Shown: piece by piece, positions 32,734-43,525 of the stretch | Position numbering within the stretch: position 1 is the stretch's first letter | How the letters are laid out: each line of letters opens with the position of its first letter | NCBI GenBank assembly: GCA_017459075.1 | Contig: JAFUDQ010000005.1 | Span: 1-64,000, forward strand | DNA length: 64,000 bases | Reading direction: 5' to 3' | DNA from: Bacteroidales bacterium | Lineage (GTDB): Bacteria; Bacteroidota; Bacteroidia; Bacteroidales; UBA932 | The notes under the pieces: generated by a model | The model's database searches: none | Told to the model about the DNA's origin: nothing | The model's input: the letters and a program-made list of their open reading frames with translations, nothing else | Translations under genes and position numbers: made by a program

Positions 32734-35259
32734 ATGGATATAGAAGAGAACAAAACCGGTATTATTGAGCAGGTCAACATTGATCAGGAAATGCGTAGCG
32801 CATACATTGACTATTCAATGTCTGTGATTGTTTCAAGAGCGCTTCCTGATGCCCGTGACGGTCTGAAACCGGTTCAGAGGCGTGTGCTGTTCGGAATGGA
32901 CGGACTTGGCCTGAGGTATTCCGGCCAGACAAAGAAATCCGCCAGAATCGTTGGTGAGGTGCTTGGTAAATTCCACCCTCACGGAGACTCCAGTGTTTAC
33001 GATGCCATGGCAAGGCTCGCCCAGTCATGGAACCAGCGTTATCCCCTTGTCTTTGGACAGGGTAACTTCGGTTCAATGGACGGTGACCCCGTTGCTGCAA
33101 TGCGATACACTGAGGCTAAACTTGAAAAACTTACGGAAGAGGTTCTTGCAGACATTGACAAGGATACTGTTGACTTCCAGCTGAACTTCGATGATACGAT
33201 TGAAGAGCCTGTAGTACTTCCTACAAAGGCTCCTCTTCTGCTTCTCAATGGTTCGTCAGGTATCGCCGTAGGTATGGCTACGAATATGGCTCCCCATAAC
33301 CTGGGAGAAATTTGCGACGCCATCTGCGCTTACATTGATAATCCTGAGATTGATACCGAGGGCCTGATGCAGTTCCTTAAGGGACCTGATTTCCCTACGG
33401 GAGGCATCATCCAGGGCACCCAGGGCATTCGCGAAGCTTATGAGACAGGCCGCGGACGCGTAGTCGTAAGGGCAAAAACAGAAATAGAAGTTGCTGACAA
33501 CGGCCGTGAAACCATCGTTGTAACTGAAATTCCCTACATGGTCAACAAAAAGGACATGATAGAGAAAATCGGCCAGATGGTTGAGGAGAAGCGTCTTGAG
33601 GGCATAACCTACATCAACGATGAGTCTTCCCGCGAGGGTATCCGCGTTGTAATCAGGGTTAAGCAGGGCTCCAACTCAAATGTTGTGCTCAACACCCTCT
33701 TCAAATACACAGCCCTTCAGTCAAGTTTCGCAATCAATAATGTCGCCCTTGTGAAAGGCCGCCCTATGACCATGACCCTCAAGGACATGCTAAAAACTTT
33801 CGTGGACTTCCGTCATGAGGTTATCCTGCGCCGTACAAAATTTGACCTTGACAAGGCTCAGAAGCGTGCCCATATCCTGGAAGGTCTTCTCAAGGCCATC
33901 GACGTAATTGATGAAATCATCCGCATAATAAGGGCTTCTTCTTCTGTCGATGAGGCAAAGGCAGAACTTATCAAAACCTTCGATTTCTCTGATGCCCAGG
34001 CCAGCGCAATCGTAGAAATGCGTCTGCGTCAGCTCACAGGTTTGGAGCGAGAGAAATTACAGGCAGAATACGATGAACTTGAGAAATTCATCGCCTACTG
34101 CAACGAGGTTCTTTCAAACGAGTCCCTCCAGATGGAGATTATCAAGAATGAGACCCGCGAGCTTAAGGAGAAATACGGTGACAAGCGCCGTACCGAGATT
34201 ACCCTCAGCGCGGACGAATTCAATCCCGAGGACTTTTATGCCGATGAGGACGTGGTCATCACAATTTCCCACTTCGGCTATATCAAGCGTACTCCTCTTA
34301 CAGAGTTCCGTACACAGAACCGTGGCGGCGTAGGCATTAAGGGCAGCGCCACCAAGGACGAGGACTTCATTGAGCACGTTTACGTGGCCAATATGCACAG
34401 CACTTTGCTGCTCTTCACGGAGCAGGGTCTCTTCTACGGACTCAAGGTTTACGAAATCCCTGAGGGCTCCCGTACTTCCAAGGGAAGGGCTATCCAGAAT
34501 ATCCTTAACCTTTCTGCGGACAACAAGGTTCAGGCTTACCTGAACATCCCTACGATGAAGGATGAAGAATTCCTGGCAAGCCATTACATCGTTCTTGCAA
34601 CCAAGCAGGGCGTCGTCAAGAAGACTCTTCTTGAGAAATACCGTAACTATCGCCGTAACGGAGACGGAGTGCGCGGCATCATCATCCGCGAAGGTGACGA
34701 ACTCATCGGCGCAGAACTTACTGACGGTAGCGATCAGCTGCTCATCGCAGCCCGCAACGGCCGCTGCGTAAGGTTCAACGAAGAGGATGCAAGACCTCTC
34801 GGCAGAACCTCCTCCGGAGTGCGTGGCATTAATCTTGATAGTGATGATGAGGTAGTGGGCATGATCAAGTTCTCTCCCAAGGCGGAAGACGTAGACAAAC
34901 GCACCGTCCTTGTAGTCAGTGAGCACGGCTTCGGCAAGCGTACCGGAGTTGATGAGTACAGGATTACAGCCCGCGGAGGAAAGGGTGTGAAGACGATGAA
35001 TGTGACTGAGAAGACCGGTAAGGTCGTGGCAATCAAGAATGTATTGCCGGACAATGACCTGATGATTATCAACCACAGCGGTCTTACCATAAGGATGGCA
35101 GTTTCCGACATTCGCGAAGCCGGCCGTGCCACCCAGGGTGTCAAGCTCATCAATATAAAGGAGGGCGATACTATTGCAGCAGTTTCAGTAGTAGCCGGAG
35201 CTCCTGAAGAGAAACCCGCAGAAGAGGGAACACAAACCGAAACAACAAACGAAAACTAA
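32734..35259 (+). CDS. gyrA: DNA gyrase subunit A
   Basis: 841 aa. The winged-helix/TOPRIM-partner domain has [20 protein letters not shown] and the quinolone region [19 protein letters not shown] with Ser and the acidic residue both in the sensitive form. The DNA-linking Tyr is Tyr125 in [10 protein letters not shown]. The C-terminal beta-pinwheel carries six repeat blades. Its GyrA box is degenerate, [10 protein letters not shown] in place of QRRGGKG, and the end is acidic. With GyrB it introduces negative supercoils. GyrA rather than ParC is favoured by length and the blades, though the altered box leaves some doubt. The TPR gene follows by 7 bp. Confidence 0.9.
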   Translation: MDIEENKTGIIEQVNIDQEMRSAYIDYSMSVIVSRALPDARDGLKPVQRRVLFGMDGLGLRYSGQTKKSARIVGEVLGKFHPHGDSSVYDAMARLAQSWNQRYPLVFGQGNFGSMDGDPVAAMRYTEAKLEKLTEEVLADIDKDTVDFQLNFDDTIEEPVVLPTKAPLLLLNGSSGIAVGMATNMAPHNLGEICDAICAYIDNPEIDTEGLMQFLKGPDFPTGGIIQGTQGIREAYETGRGRVVVRAKTEIEVADNGRETIVVTEIPYMVNKKDMIEKIGQMVEEKRLEGITYINDESSREGIRVVIRVKQGSNSNVVLNTLFKYTALQSSFAINNVALVKGRPMTMTLKDMLKTFVDFRHEVILRRTKFDLDKAQKRAHILEGLLKAIDVIDEIIRIIRASSSVDEAKAELIKTFDFSDAQASAIVEMRLRQLTGLEREKLQAEYDELEKFIAYCNEVLSNESLQMEIIKNETRELKEKYGDKRRTEITLSADEFNPEDFYADEDVVITISHFGYIKRTPLTEFRTQNRGGVGIKGSATKDEDFIEHVYVANMHSTLLLFTEQGLFYGLKVYEIPEGSRTSKGRAIQNILNLSADNKVQAYLNIPTMKDEEFLASHYIVLATKQGVVKKTLLEKYRNYRRNGDGVRGIIIREGDELIGAELTDGSDQLLIAARNGRCVRFNEEDARPLGRTSSGVRGINLDSDDEVVGMIKFSPKAEDVDKRTVLVVSEHGFGKRTGVDEYRITARGGKGVKTMNVTEKTGKVVAIKNVLPDNDLMIINHSGLTIRMAVSDIREAGRATQGVKLINIKEGDTIAAVSVVAGAPEEKPAEEGTQTETTNEN

Positions 35260-35266
35260 TAAAACT

Positions 35267-36571
35267 ATGAAAAAGATCTTTTTAGTACTGGCTCTCATTG
35301 CCACCGTACAGATTGCAAATGCTCAGAAGCCTGAGGCTCTTAAGAAGGCCGTCGCCGCCGCTGAAGCTGCCGCAGAGAATCCTAAGAAGGCAGCCAAGGC
35401 AGCTACCTGGCTAAAGCTTGGAGAGGCTTACATGAAGGCTTACGAGGCCCCTATCGGAAACATTTGGGCCGGCGCAAGTCAGCAGGACCTTAATCTTATC
35501 CTTGGTGGCCAGAAACCTGTTGCTCAGGAAGATGTTACCATCAACGGTACTCCTTATCTCAAGCTCGTTTTCGAAGACAAGAACATTTATCTTGGCGGAG
35601 AAGAAGGCAGGGTTGCATTCTATGAGGTTACCAATCCCGTTGTAGATAACGCATTGGAGAAAGCCCTGAATGCTTACAAGAAGGCTTATGAACTTGAGCC
35701 CAAGAAAGCAAAGGAAATCAGCGAGGTTATCACAAAGATTTCCCAGAAGTACAGCGACGAAGCTGCTGCAAACTACAACAAGGGTGACTACGGTCTCGCA
35801 AGCGACTTCTTCGTAAAGGCTGCTGATGCCGCTGCAAGCCAGCCTCTTGCAGTTATCGACACCAACGCTGTTTACAACGCAGCTCTTTGTGCTATCACAG
35901 TTCCTGATTATGAGAAGGCTAACGCTCTCTATGGCAGATGCTATGAGATGGGTTACTACTCAGACAACGGTGATGTTTTCGCAAGACTTTCCGATATCAA
36001 CATGCACCTTGGCGATTCTTTGAAAGCAAAGAATTATCTTGAGGAAGGTTTCCAGAAATTCCCTCAGAGCCAGGCAATCCTCATCGGCCTTATCAACTAC
36101 TACATTGGCAGCGGAGACGGCACAGACAAACTCTTCGAGCTTATTGACCAGGCCAAGAAGAACGAGCCCAACAATGCATCACTCTATTATGTAGAAGGAA
36201 ACATCTACAGCCAGCTTGGTGAGGTAGAGAAAGCTGATCAGGCTTATGAGAAGTGTGCAGAAATCAACCCTGAGTACGAGTTTGGCTACATCGGCAAGGG
36301 TATCATGTATTACAACCTTGCAGTAGATGCTCAGAACAAGGCAAACGATGAGTATGACGATGCCAAGTACAATGAGCTTGCAAAGCAGTTCGAGGCTTAT
36401 CTTAAGGGTTGCATCGAGCCGTTCGAGAAGGCATTCAGCATCACAAAAGACGAGTCCCTTAAGCCCTCTATCGCAGAGTTCCTCAAGAACGCTTACTTCC
36501 GCTTCCGCGATGAGTCTCCTGAGAACCAGGCAGCTTACGAGAAGTATGACAAGATTGCAAGAGGTGAGTAA
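35267..36571 (+). CDS. Secreted tetratricopeptide-repeat protein
   Basis: 434 aa. Signal peptide ending IANAQK. The body is alpha-helical with TPR motifs (AAANYNKGDYGLASDFFVKA near 166, ASLYYVEGNIYSQLGEVEKA near 306, EFGYIGKGIMYYNLAVDA near 340). Such proteins scaffold complexes in the periplasm. It follows gyrA by 7 bp, an arrangement that I believe is common in Bacteroidales, and ends at a strong terminator. No catalytic motif. Confidence 0.85.
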   Translation: MKKIFLVLALIATVQIANAQKPEALKKAVAAAEAAAENPKKAAKAATWLKLGEAYMKAYEAPIGNIWAGASQQDLNLILGGQKPVAQEDVTINGTPYLKLVFEDKNIYLGGEEGRVAFYEVTNPVVDNALEKALNAYKKAYELEPKKAKEISEVITKISQKYSDEAAANYNKGDYGLASDFFVKAADAAASQPLAVIDTNAVYNAALCAITVPDYEKANALYGRCYEMGYYSDNGDVFARLSDINMHLGDSLKAKNYLEEGFQKFPQSQAILIGLINYYIGSGDGTDKLFELIDQAKKNEPNNASLYYVEGNIYSQLGEVEKADQAYEKCAEINPEYEFGYIGKGIMYYNLAVDAQNKANDEYDDAKYNELAKQFEAYLKGCIEPFEKAFSITKDESLKPSIAEFLKNAYFRFRDESPENQAAYEKYDKIARGE

Positions 36572-36594
36572 TTAATTGACTCATAGTTATTTAA

Positions 36595-36629
36595 AGAGCC
36601 GGTCTCTCAAAGGCCGGCTCTAATTTTTT
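36595..36629 (+). terminator. Terminator of gyrA-TPR transcript
   Basis: AGAGCCGG (36595-36602) and CCGGCTCT (36614-36621), loop of 11, then AATTTTTT. The T tract touches the phoH stop codon on the other strand, so it may serve both convergent transcripts. Confidence 0.85.
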
Positions 36630-37581
36630 ACTCTTCTTCCTGTTTTTTCTTCCTGTCAAAGGCTTTGACTATTTTGCCTACGAGCGGATGCCGGACAATA
36701 TCGTCATTGCTGAAGAAGATGGTTGTTATGCCCTTTATTTCTTTAAGCAGGGCGATGCCTTTCAGAAGGCCGGAGTCTTCTTTGTTCGGGAGGTCTACCT
36801 GGCTGGCGTCGCCGGTAACGATGAATTTGGCATCCGGGCCCATTCGGGTAAGGAACATTTTAAGCTGGCCGATGTTTGTGTTCTGGGCCTCGTCCAGAAT
36901 GACGCAGGCCCTGTCCAGTGTACGGCCTCTCATATAAGCCAGAGGGGCAATCTGGATGGTTCCTTCGCTCATGAATTCCTGAAGTTTCTTGCTTGGAATC
37001 ATGTCCCCGAGGGCATCGTACAGCGGTTGCAGGTAAGGGTCAAGTTTGTCCTTGAGGTCACCGGGCAGGAAGCCAAGCCTTTCACCGGCCTCCACAGCAG
37101 GCCTGGTAAGGATGATGCGCTTTATCTCCCTGTTTTTCAGGGCCCTTACGGCCAGGGCTATGGCAATGTAGGTCTTACCGGTTCCGGCCGGGCCTACGGC
37201 AAAGATAAGGTCGCTGTCAAAATAGGCTTTCACCATCTCCTGCTGGGTCTTGTTACGGGCCCGTATCGGCTTGCCGTCTGTACCGTGAACTATGATGGCA
37301 TCGCCGTTAAGCTTGAATTTTTCGGCAGTGTTCTCTCCGTCAAAAAGGCTTTCAATATCGTACACCGTAAGGTTCAGTTTCCGTTTCCGAAGTTCCAGGA
37401 GCTCTGAAAAACGGATGTTGAATTCCTCAATCTGGCTGGTCTTTCCTTCAAGAATCAGCTCATGTCCGCGGGCCACAACCTTAAGGCCCGGGAAGTAGGT
37501 GCAAAACTCTTCAAGAAGTTTGTTCCCGATGCCGAAGACGGCCACCGGATCAATACCGTCAAGAGTGATTTTGTGCTTCAT
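36628..37581 (-). CDS. phoH: PhoH-family ATPase
   Basis: 317 aa. P-loop VGPAGTGKTYIAIALAVRAL near 129-148, then RPAVEAGERLGFLPGDLKDK, Walker B-like ACVILDEAQNTN and TGDASQVDLP. An N-terminal KH-like domain is suggested before the P-loop. PhoH/YbeZ proteins work with the YbeY endoribonuclease in ribosomal RNA maturation. It lies 18 bp after the capA-like gene on the same strand. Confidence 0.9.
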   Translation of the reverse strand: MKHKITLDGIDPVAVFGIGNKLLEEFCTYFPGLKVVARGHELILEGKTSQIEEFNIRFSELLELRKRKLNLTVYDIESLFDGENTAEKFKLNGDAIIVHGTDGKPIRARNKTQQEMVKAYFDSDLIFAVGPAGTGKTYIAIALAVRALKNREIKRIILTRPAVEAGERLGFLPGDLKDKLDPYLQPLYDALGDMIPSKKLQEFMSEGTIQIAPLAYMRGRTLDRACVILDEAQNTNIGQLKMFLTRMGPDAKFIVTGDASQVDLPNKEDSGLLKGIALLKEIKGITTIFFSNDDIVRHPLVGKIVKAFDRKKKQEEE

Positions 37582-37598
37582 AAGTTATTAATTTTCAA

Positions 37599-38738
37599 TT
37601 ATTTGCCTATACCTGTCTTTTCTTTTACCCTTTCCAGGGTGGATATCATGTTTTTATAGTCCGATTCTTTTTTCCAAAGCTCACTCCGCCCAGTCATCTC
37701 CCGCACGCGGACTGTCCTGTAGTTGTCTTCCAGCCTTCCCGGAAGGGTGCACCACAGCCATTCCAGCTGGATGTCATGAAGGCTTACCTGTCCAAGGAAA
37801 TTCCTGACAAGGGAAACGGTTGCCGCAAGTTCAAGGCGGGTGTTCGGTGCGCTCATGTTGGAAACTGCGTTGCCAAGGGAGTATATCACCGGAACTTTCC
37901 TGCCGTCAGGGGCCGTGATGCTGCATGTGTCCTGCACTACGTGGGGATGAGTGCCGATGATTACGCCGGCTCCCTCTCCGGCCATCCACTCTGCATATTC
38001 TTTCTGCGCCTTGTTGTGTTTAAGGGAATACTCATCACCCCAGTGGGGGAGGGCTATTATAAAGTCAGCCCCGGCGCTCCGCGCCCTTTCAAAGAGTTCA
38101 GACGTGTCCTCCTTTTTCATAAGGCGGACCCTTGTCCCGGAGCCCTCCCAGGGTAGGGCGGCGTTAGTCCCGTAGGTGAAATTAACCAGCGCGATTTTGG
38201 CCCCTTTTGAAATGATAATCAACGGGTTGACAAGGCTGTCCGGATAATCTTCCGAGGCTGTTCCCGTGAATTTTACGCCTTTGATTTTGCCATATTGCCT
38301 GAGCGTTCGCTCAAGGCCTGCCGTGCCTTTGTCAAGAATATGGTTGTTGGCTGTCAGGAAGACATCGGCCCCAAGGCCTGCTACGTAAGTCGCTATCGAA
38401 TCAGGGGCAGAGAAGGCGGGGTATCCGCTGTGGGGTTCGCCTCCAAGTGGAAATTCCATGTTGGCTATGGCAACATCGGCACCGGAAAGAAGGGGCTTCA
38501 AATCCTGAAGGAAGGGGGTAAAGTCTCTTTTCAGTTGGGCGGTGTGCATCATGACATCGCCTATGAAAACCAGGCGGATTGTGTCGCTTGGTATCACCGG
38601 GGGGATGCGGCGCATCATTTTCCGGAACAAGGATTTGTCCTGAATACTGTCCTGCGCAATAATGGCGGAAGGCTTAAGAAGCAGCCCTCCGGCCAAAAAT
38701 AGGAAACATAGTATTAATCTGGCCCTGTCTTTGCTCAT
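37599..38738 (-). CDS. CapA family metallophosphatase-like protein
   Basis: 379 aa from ATG 38738; the longer frame crosses a TATATTTG -7 box (38755-38748). Signal peptide, then the PGA_cap fold: RLVFIGDVMMHTAQLK, ANMEFPLGG, LTANNHILDKGTAGLERTL, ALPHWGDEY and IIGTHPHVVQD, which are the metal-binding blocks of CapA. CapA proteins help make or attach poly-gamma-glutamate. Single copies in Bacteroidota away from capBC may have another role in the cell envelope. Confidence 0.85.
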   Translation of the reverse strand: MSKDRARLILCFLFLAGGLLLKPSAIIAQDSIQDKSLFRKMMRRIPPVIPSDTIRLVFIGDVMMHTAQLKRDFTPFLQDLKPLLSGADVAIANMEFPLGGEPHSGYPAFSAPDSIATYVAGLGADVFLTANNHILDKGTAGLERTLRQYGKIKGVKFTGTASEDYPDSLVNPLIIISKGAKIALVNFTYGTNAALPWEGSGTRVRLMKKEDTSELFERARSAGADFIIALPHWGDEYSLKHNKAQKEYAEWMAGEGAGVIIGTHPHVVQDTCSITAPDGRKVPVIYSLGNAVSNMSAPNTRLELAATVSLVRNFLGQVSLHDIQLEWLWCTLPGRLEDNYRTVRVREMTGRSELWKKESDYKNMISTLERVKEKTGIGK

Positions 38739-38794
38739 ATCACACGTCAAATATAGCAATATTATGTGATAAATTATGTAATAATTTAAGTTTG

Positions 38795-38829
38795 TTTGTG
38801 GCAAAATTCAAAACAGGTTCTTATCTTTG
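38795..38829 (+). promoter_or_regulatory. Promoter of the SPOR lipoprotein gene
   Basis: TTTG (38795-38798), 23 bp, TATCTTTG (38822-38829), 32 bp before the ATG. The spacing is slightly long for the consensus. Confidence 0.55.
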
Positions 38830-38861
38830 CAAATTGAGGTATTGTATAGATATAGGTTGAT

Positions 38862-39374
38862 ATGAAAAAGATATTCATTCTTCTTTGTTTGGCCGGTGTT
38901 ATGGCGCTCACGGGTTGCGATGCATTCCGTTCGCTCGCCGGTAAACCTACTTCTTCGGAGATTCAACTGAAAAAGTCCATCATAGATTCGCTGAATGCCG
39001 CCCACCAGGCACGTATTGACTCGCTAAAGCGTATAGAAAAGGCTTTGTCTGATTCCCTGGCGGTGCTGGATTCGCTTAAGCAGTCCGGCGGGACAATCCT
39101 GAATCCTTCTTCTATGGGAGGCCTGTTTACTACCAGGCTGGACTATCGCTATTATGTTGTGATTGGCGCTTTTACGCAGCGTTCTTATGCTGAAAGGCTG
39201 CTGACGAAAGCCAAGGAGGCCGGTTATATAGCAACGCTAATCAGTTTCAGGAACGGATACAATGCCGTGGGCCTGTCGCAGACAGACCACCTGGAAAAGG
39301 CGTTTGCCGCCCTTAAGCAAATAAAGGAAGAGCCTTTCTGCCCCAAGGATGTCTGGATTCTTGTAAATGAATGA
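38862..39374 (+). CDS. SPOR-domain lipoprotein
   Basis: 170 aa. Lipoprotein signal (VMALTGCDAF), a short coiled coil (about 40-75), and a C-terminal SPOR-like domain: YYVVIGAFTQRSYAERLLTK near 96-115 and ending DVWILVNE. SPOR domains bind denuded peptidoglycan strands at the division site. The last codons overlap the start of the M28-like gene (ATGA), so the two are coupled. Confidence 0.85.
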   Translation: MKKIFILLCLAGVMALTGCDAFRSLAGKPTSSEIQLKKSIIDSLNAAHQARIDSLKRIEKALSDSLAVLDSLKQSGGTILNPSSMGGLFTTRLDYRYYVVIGAFTQRSYAERLLTKAKEAGYIATLISFRNGYNAVGLSQTDHLEKAFAALKQIKEEPFCPKDVWILVNE

Positions 39375-40723
39375 AAATGAAATCGTTAGATAGGATACTG
39401 CTTATAATTACGCTTTGGTGTGGCCTGTCCGTGGCAGCATCGGCCCAGTCTGGCTATTCTGAACTGTATGACAGTGAAACGGTTACTGCCCTTAAGTCGC
39501 ATGTTGATATGTTCACTGCCTTTGACCTGCAGGGAAGGAAGGCCGGTTCTGAGGGGGAAAAGGCTGCTGCGGCTTATGTGTACGAGACCATGAAGAAGTA
39601 CGGTGTGGAGATGCTTACCTCCAAGGATGGTGAAATCTTCGGAGTAGCCCGCCCCGGCCAGGACACTCTTACTTCGCGCAATGTGTACGGCTTCGTTCAG
39701 GGATATGACAAGTCCCTTTCCAAAAGGTACATTGTCGTAGGTGCAAGAATGGATAATCTTGGCGCAGACTCGGTTGTGGTTGATTCCCAGAAGCTTCCAA
39801 GGGTATATCGCGGAGCCAACGGCAATGCCTCTGGTCTTTCCGTAATGCTGGAGCTTTCAAGAATGGTCGCCGCCGATGCTTTCCTTTTCCGCAGGTCGGT
39901 GATTTTCATCGGCTTCGGCGCTTCGCAAGAGTCTTACGCCGGTGCCTGGTATTTCCTTAACAGGGCTTTTGCCGATGCTGACTGCATCGACGCCATGATT
40001 AACCTTGACATGCTTGGCCTTAACGCTTCTTCATTCCAGGCCTATACGGGCTCGAATGAAGACATGAACAAGATTCTTGCCCTTGCGCAGGAGCAGCTTC
40101 AGCCGGTTTTACCTCAGGTTACTGCAGCGGAGGCCTATCCGTCAGATCACAGGGCTTTCTATTCGGCTGAAATCCCTTCGGTAGCGTTCTCTACCGGCAA
40201 GTATGCCGAGCATGACACGGACCGCGATGTGGTTTCGATTCTTGATTTCAACTCAATGGAGAGGGAATTGGAATACCTTTTCAATTTTACCAAGCTTCTC
40301 AGTAATGAGGAAGTGGCCCCTTCATTCAAGTCAAAATCGGCAAAAAATAAAGTTGCAGATGTCGTTTATGCCTGGTATGACTGCGACAAGAAGCCGTCTT
40401 TCCTGGGGCGCCAGGATCCAAGGTTCTTCCTTGACAAATGGGTTTATCAGTATCTGAAGTATCCTGATGAGGCTGTTCAGAAAGGCATTCAGGGTCGCGT
40501 GAGCGTGGAATTTGTCATTGACAAGGACGGCTCTGTGGTAGATGCGGAGGTGTCAAAGAGCGCGCATCCCCTGCTTGACGCAGAAGCGCTCAGGGTTGTC
40601 CTGGCTTCTCCCAAGTGGAAGCCTGCGAAGGTGAAAGGTGTAACGGTTCGTTCATCAATATCGATTCCAATTGAATTCAAACTGGAGAAAAAAGGAAAGA
40701 ATAGTTTCGGAATAAAAAAATAG
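39371..40723 (+). CDS. M28-type peptidase fold with TonB C-terminal domain, probably inactive
   Basis: 450 aa. Signal peptide ending SAAASA-like (VAASAQSG). Residues about 60-320 follow the M28 aminopeptidase fold, but key sites differ: GAHxD reads VGARMDN (His lost), GADDNASG reads GANGNASG (bridging Asp lost) and the EE pair reads SQES. NLDMLG and SDHRAFY, carrying the other ligands, remain. Residues about 350-440 form a TonB C-terminal-like domain (YPDEAVQKGIQGRVSVEFVI, VVLASPKWKPAKVKG). This suggests a non-catalytic binding protein facing the outer envelope, working with the SPOR lipoprotein it overlaps. It could still bind one zinc. Confidence 0.8.
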   Translation: MKMKSLDRILLIITLWCGLSVAASAQSGYSELYDSETVTALKSHVDMFTAFDLQGRKAGSEGEKAAAAYVYETMKKYGVEMLTSKDGEIFGVARPGQDTLTSRNVYGFVQGYDKSLSKRYIVVGARMDNLGADSVVVDSQKLPRVYRGANGNASGLSVMLELSRMVAADAFLFRRSVIFIGFGASQESYAGAWYFLNRAFADADCIDAMINLDMLGLNASSFQAYTGSNEDMNKILALAQEQLQPVLPQVTAAEAYPSDHRAFYSAEIPSVAFSTGKYAEHDTDRDVVSILDFNSMERELEYLFNFTKLLSNEEVAPSFKSKSAKNKVADVVYAWYDCDKKPSFLGRQDPRFFLDKWVYQYLKYPDEAVQKGIQGRVSVEFVIDKDGSVVDAEVSKSAHPLLDAEALRVVLASPKWKPAKVKGVTVRSSISIPIEFKLEKKGKNSFGIKK

Positions 40724-40732
40724 TTGCATAAT

Positions 40733-43498
40733 ATGGATTATAATTTTAGAGAGATTGAAAAGAAATGGCAGGCCTGGTGGGCCCAGAACAAGGTTTTCAA
40801 GACAAGTGAAGATTCAGGGAAGCCCAAGTATTATGTACTTGACATGTTCCCTTATCCTTCAGGAGCAGGCCTTCATGTAGGCCATCCGCTTGGTTACATT
40901 GCCAGTGATATTGTTTCCAGATACAAGAGGCTGAAGGGCTTCAATGTGCTGCATCCGATGGGATATGACGCCTTTGGCCTTCCGGCAGAGCAGTATGCTA
41001 TACAGACCGGCCAGCATCCGGAGAAAACTACCCACGACAACGTGGCCCGCTACCGCAGCCAGATGGATAAAATAGGCTTCTCATACGACTGGGACCGCGA
41101 ATTCCGCACCTGTGATCCTGATTATTACAAGTGGACTCAGTGGGCCTTCCTTAAGATGTTCCACAGCTTTTATTGCACAAAATGCGGCAAGGCAATGCCT
41201 ATAGAAGATCTGATTGCCCATTTTGGGAAATTCGGCACTGAGAACTGTTTTGCTGCTTGCGGAGAAGATATGAATTTTACCGCCGAAGAGTGGAATTCAT
41301 GGTCGGAAGAGCGCAAGAGCAAGGTCCTGATGAATTACAGGATTGCATATCAGGGAGAAACTTCCGTGAACTGGTGTCCTGAGCTTGGCGTTCTTGCCAA
41401 CGATGAGGTTAAGGACGGTCTTTCCGTAAGAGGTGGTTACCCGGTAGAGCAGAAGAAGATGACCCAGTGGCAGCTTCGCGTTTCTGCTTATGCAGAGAGG
41501 CTTCTTGAAGGCCTTGACCGTCTTGACTGGACAGATTCCCTCAAGGAAATGCAGCGCAACTGGATTGGCCGCTCAAGCGGAACAGAGGTTGTATTTAAGG
41601 TTATTGCCGGCGAGGTAGAGAAGGACATTACCATTTTCACCACCCGTGTAGATACAATTTTCGGAGTTACATTCATGGTTCTCGCCCCGGAGAGCGACCT
41701 TGCAAGGGAACTTACCACACCGGACCGCAAGGCGGAGGTTGAGGAATATATCTCCTTTGTAAAAAAGAAGACAGAGCGCGAGAGAATTGCAGAGACAAAG
41801 ACTGTAACCGGCGTATTCTCTGGTGCTTACGGCATCAATCCCCTGACGGGGGAGAAGGTTCCGGTATGGATATCGGAATATGTGCTGGCAGGTTACGGAA
41901 CCGGTGCCATCATGGCTGTGCCGGCTCATGACAGCAGGGACTATGCATTCGCAAAGAAGTTCGGCCTGCCGATAGTTCCCATTATCGAAGGCTGCGACGT
42001 TTCAGAGCAGAGCTTCGATGCCAAGGAAGGCAAGATGTGCAATTCCGGCTTCCTTAACGGAATGGATGTAAAGGATGCCATCGAGGCTGCCAAGGATTAT
42101 GTAGAGTCAAAAGGCCTTGGCCGCAGGAAAATCAATTACAGGCTGAGGGATGCCATTTTCTCCCGTCAGCGTTACTGGGGAGAGCCTTTCCCTATATGCT
42201 TTGACGGCGGTGTGGCAGTTCCTCTTCCGGAGTCTGCCCTCCCGCTTGAACTTCCCGAGGTTTCTGAATTCAAACCTACGGCTGATGGTCAGCCGCCTCT
42301 TGCCCGTGCAAAGAACTGGACATGGGAGGGAAAACCTCTTGAGACCAGCACCATGCCTGGTTTTGCCGGTTCAAGTGCATATTACCTCAGGTACATGGAT
42401 CCTCACAATGACAAGGCTCTTGTCAGCCGTGAGGCAGATGAGTACTGGCGTAACGTAGACCTTTACATAGGCGGAACCGAGCATGCTACCGGCCATCTTA
42501 TCTATTCCCGTTTCTGGAACAAGTTCCTTTTTGACCTTGGCTATGTCTGTGAGGATGAGCCTTTTAAGAAGCTTGTCAACCAGGGAATGATTCAGGGACG
42601 CTCCAACTTCGTTTATCGCGTTGTCGGCACAAACAAGTTCGTTTCGGCTGGCCTGAAGGACGGTTACAAGACCCAGGAAATCCACGTGGATATCAACATC
42701 GTCCATAATGACAAACTTGACCTGAAAGCTTTCAGGGCATGGCGTCCGGAGTATAAGGATGTGGAATTCATTCTTGAAGAGAACGGTGACTATATCTGCG
42801 GCTGGGCTGTGGAGAAGATGAGTAAGAGTATGTACAACGTGGTGAATCCGGACGATATCTGTGAAAACTACGGTGCCGATACCCTTCGACTATATGAAAT
42901 GTTCCTTGGACCTCTTGAGCAGAGCAAGCCCTGGGATACAAAGGGAATAGATGGCGTTCACCGTTTCCTGCGCAAATTCTGGAAACTGTTCCATGACGGG
43001 GACAAGTTCATCGTCACGGATGAAAAGGCTTCGCCCGAAGAGCTTAAGGTGCTGCACAAGCTCATCGGCAAGGAAGAGGCTGATATCGCTGAATTCTCTT
43101 TCAACACCACGGTTAGTGCGTTTATGATTGCCGTTAACGAGCTTTCAGACCTTGGTTGCCACAAGAGGGAAATACTTGAGCCGATGGCAGTTATGCTCAG
43201 CCCCTTTGCTCCGCATATTGCCGAACAGCTCTGGCATGACCTTGGTCACGAGGATACCGTAACCTATGCCCCGTTCCCCAAGTTCGTTAAAGAGTTTACG
43301 GAGGAGAACAATGTGACTTACCCTGTCTCCTTCAACGGAAAGACAAGATTTACCCTGGATTTGCCCAAGGCAATGACTCCGGCAGAGGTTGAGGCCCATG
43401 TACGCGCCCTTCCGCAGACGGAAAAATATGTCGGCGAGCTGCAAATCAGGAAGGTAATCGTTGTTCCCGGAAAAATCGTCAACATCGTTGTAAAATAA
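40733..43498 (+). CDS. leuS: Leucyl-tRNA synthetase
   Basis: 921 aa from ATG 40733. HIGH-type motif in [10 protein letters not shown] near residue 46, the editing domain inserted in the Rossmann fold ([16 protein letters not shown] near 303, then [16 protein letters not shown] near 390), and KMSKS at 695-699 (EKMSKSMYN). The anticodon-binding and C-terminal domains follow, ending in the beta-grasp tail typical of bacterial LeuRS ([16 protein letters not shown]). It charges tRNA-Leu. Starts 9 bp after the preceding stop codon. Confidence 0.97.
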   Translation: MDYNFREIEKKWQAWWAQNKVFKTSEDSGKPKYYVLDMFPYPSGAGLHVGHPLGYIASDIVSRYKRLKGFNVLHPMGYDAFGLPAEQYAIQTGQHPEKTTHDNVARYRSQMDKIGFSYDWDREFRTCDPDYYKWTQWAFLKMFHSFYCTKCGKAMPIEDLIAHFGKFGTENCFAACGEDMNFTAEEWNSWSEERKSKVLMNYRIAYQGETSVNWCPELGVLANDEVKDGLSVRGGYPVEQKKMTQWQLRVSAYAERLLEGLDRLDWTDSLKEMQRNWIGRSSGTEVVFKVIAGEVEKDITIFTTRVDTIFGVTFMVLAPESDLARELTTPDRKAEVEEYISFVKKKTERERIAETKTVTGVFSGAYGINPLTGEKVPVWISEYVLAGYGTGAIMAVPAHDSRDYAFAKKFGLPIVPIIEGCDVSEQSFDAKEGKMCNSGFLNGMDVKDAIEAAKDYVESKGLGRRKINYRLRDAIFSRQRYWGEPFPICFDGGVAVPLPESALPLELPEVSEFKPTADGQPPLARAKNWTWEGKPLETSTMPGFAGSSAYYLRYMDPHNDKALVSREADEYWRNVDLYIGGTEHATGHLIYSRFWNKFLFDLGYVCEDEPFKKLVNQGMIQGRSNFVYRVVGTNKFVSAGLKDGYKTQEIHVDINIVHNDKLDLKAFRAWRPEYKDVEFILEENGDYICGWAVEKMSKSMYNVVNPDDICENYGADTLRLYEMFLGPLEQSKPWDTKGIDGVHRFLRKFWKLFHDGDKFIVTDEKASPEELKVLHKLIGKEEADIAEFSFNTTVSAFMIAVNELSDLGCHKREILEPMAVMLSPFAPHIAEQLWHDLGHEDTVTYAPFPKFVKEFTEENNVTYPVSFNGKTRFTLDLPKAMTPAEVEAHVRALPQTEKYVGELQIRKVIVVPGKIVNIVVK

Positions 43499-43525
43499 CA
43501 CTAAAACACTGAAACTATATAACTT

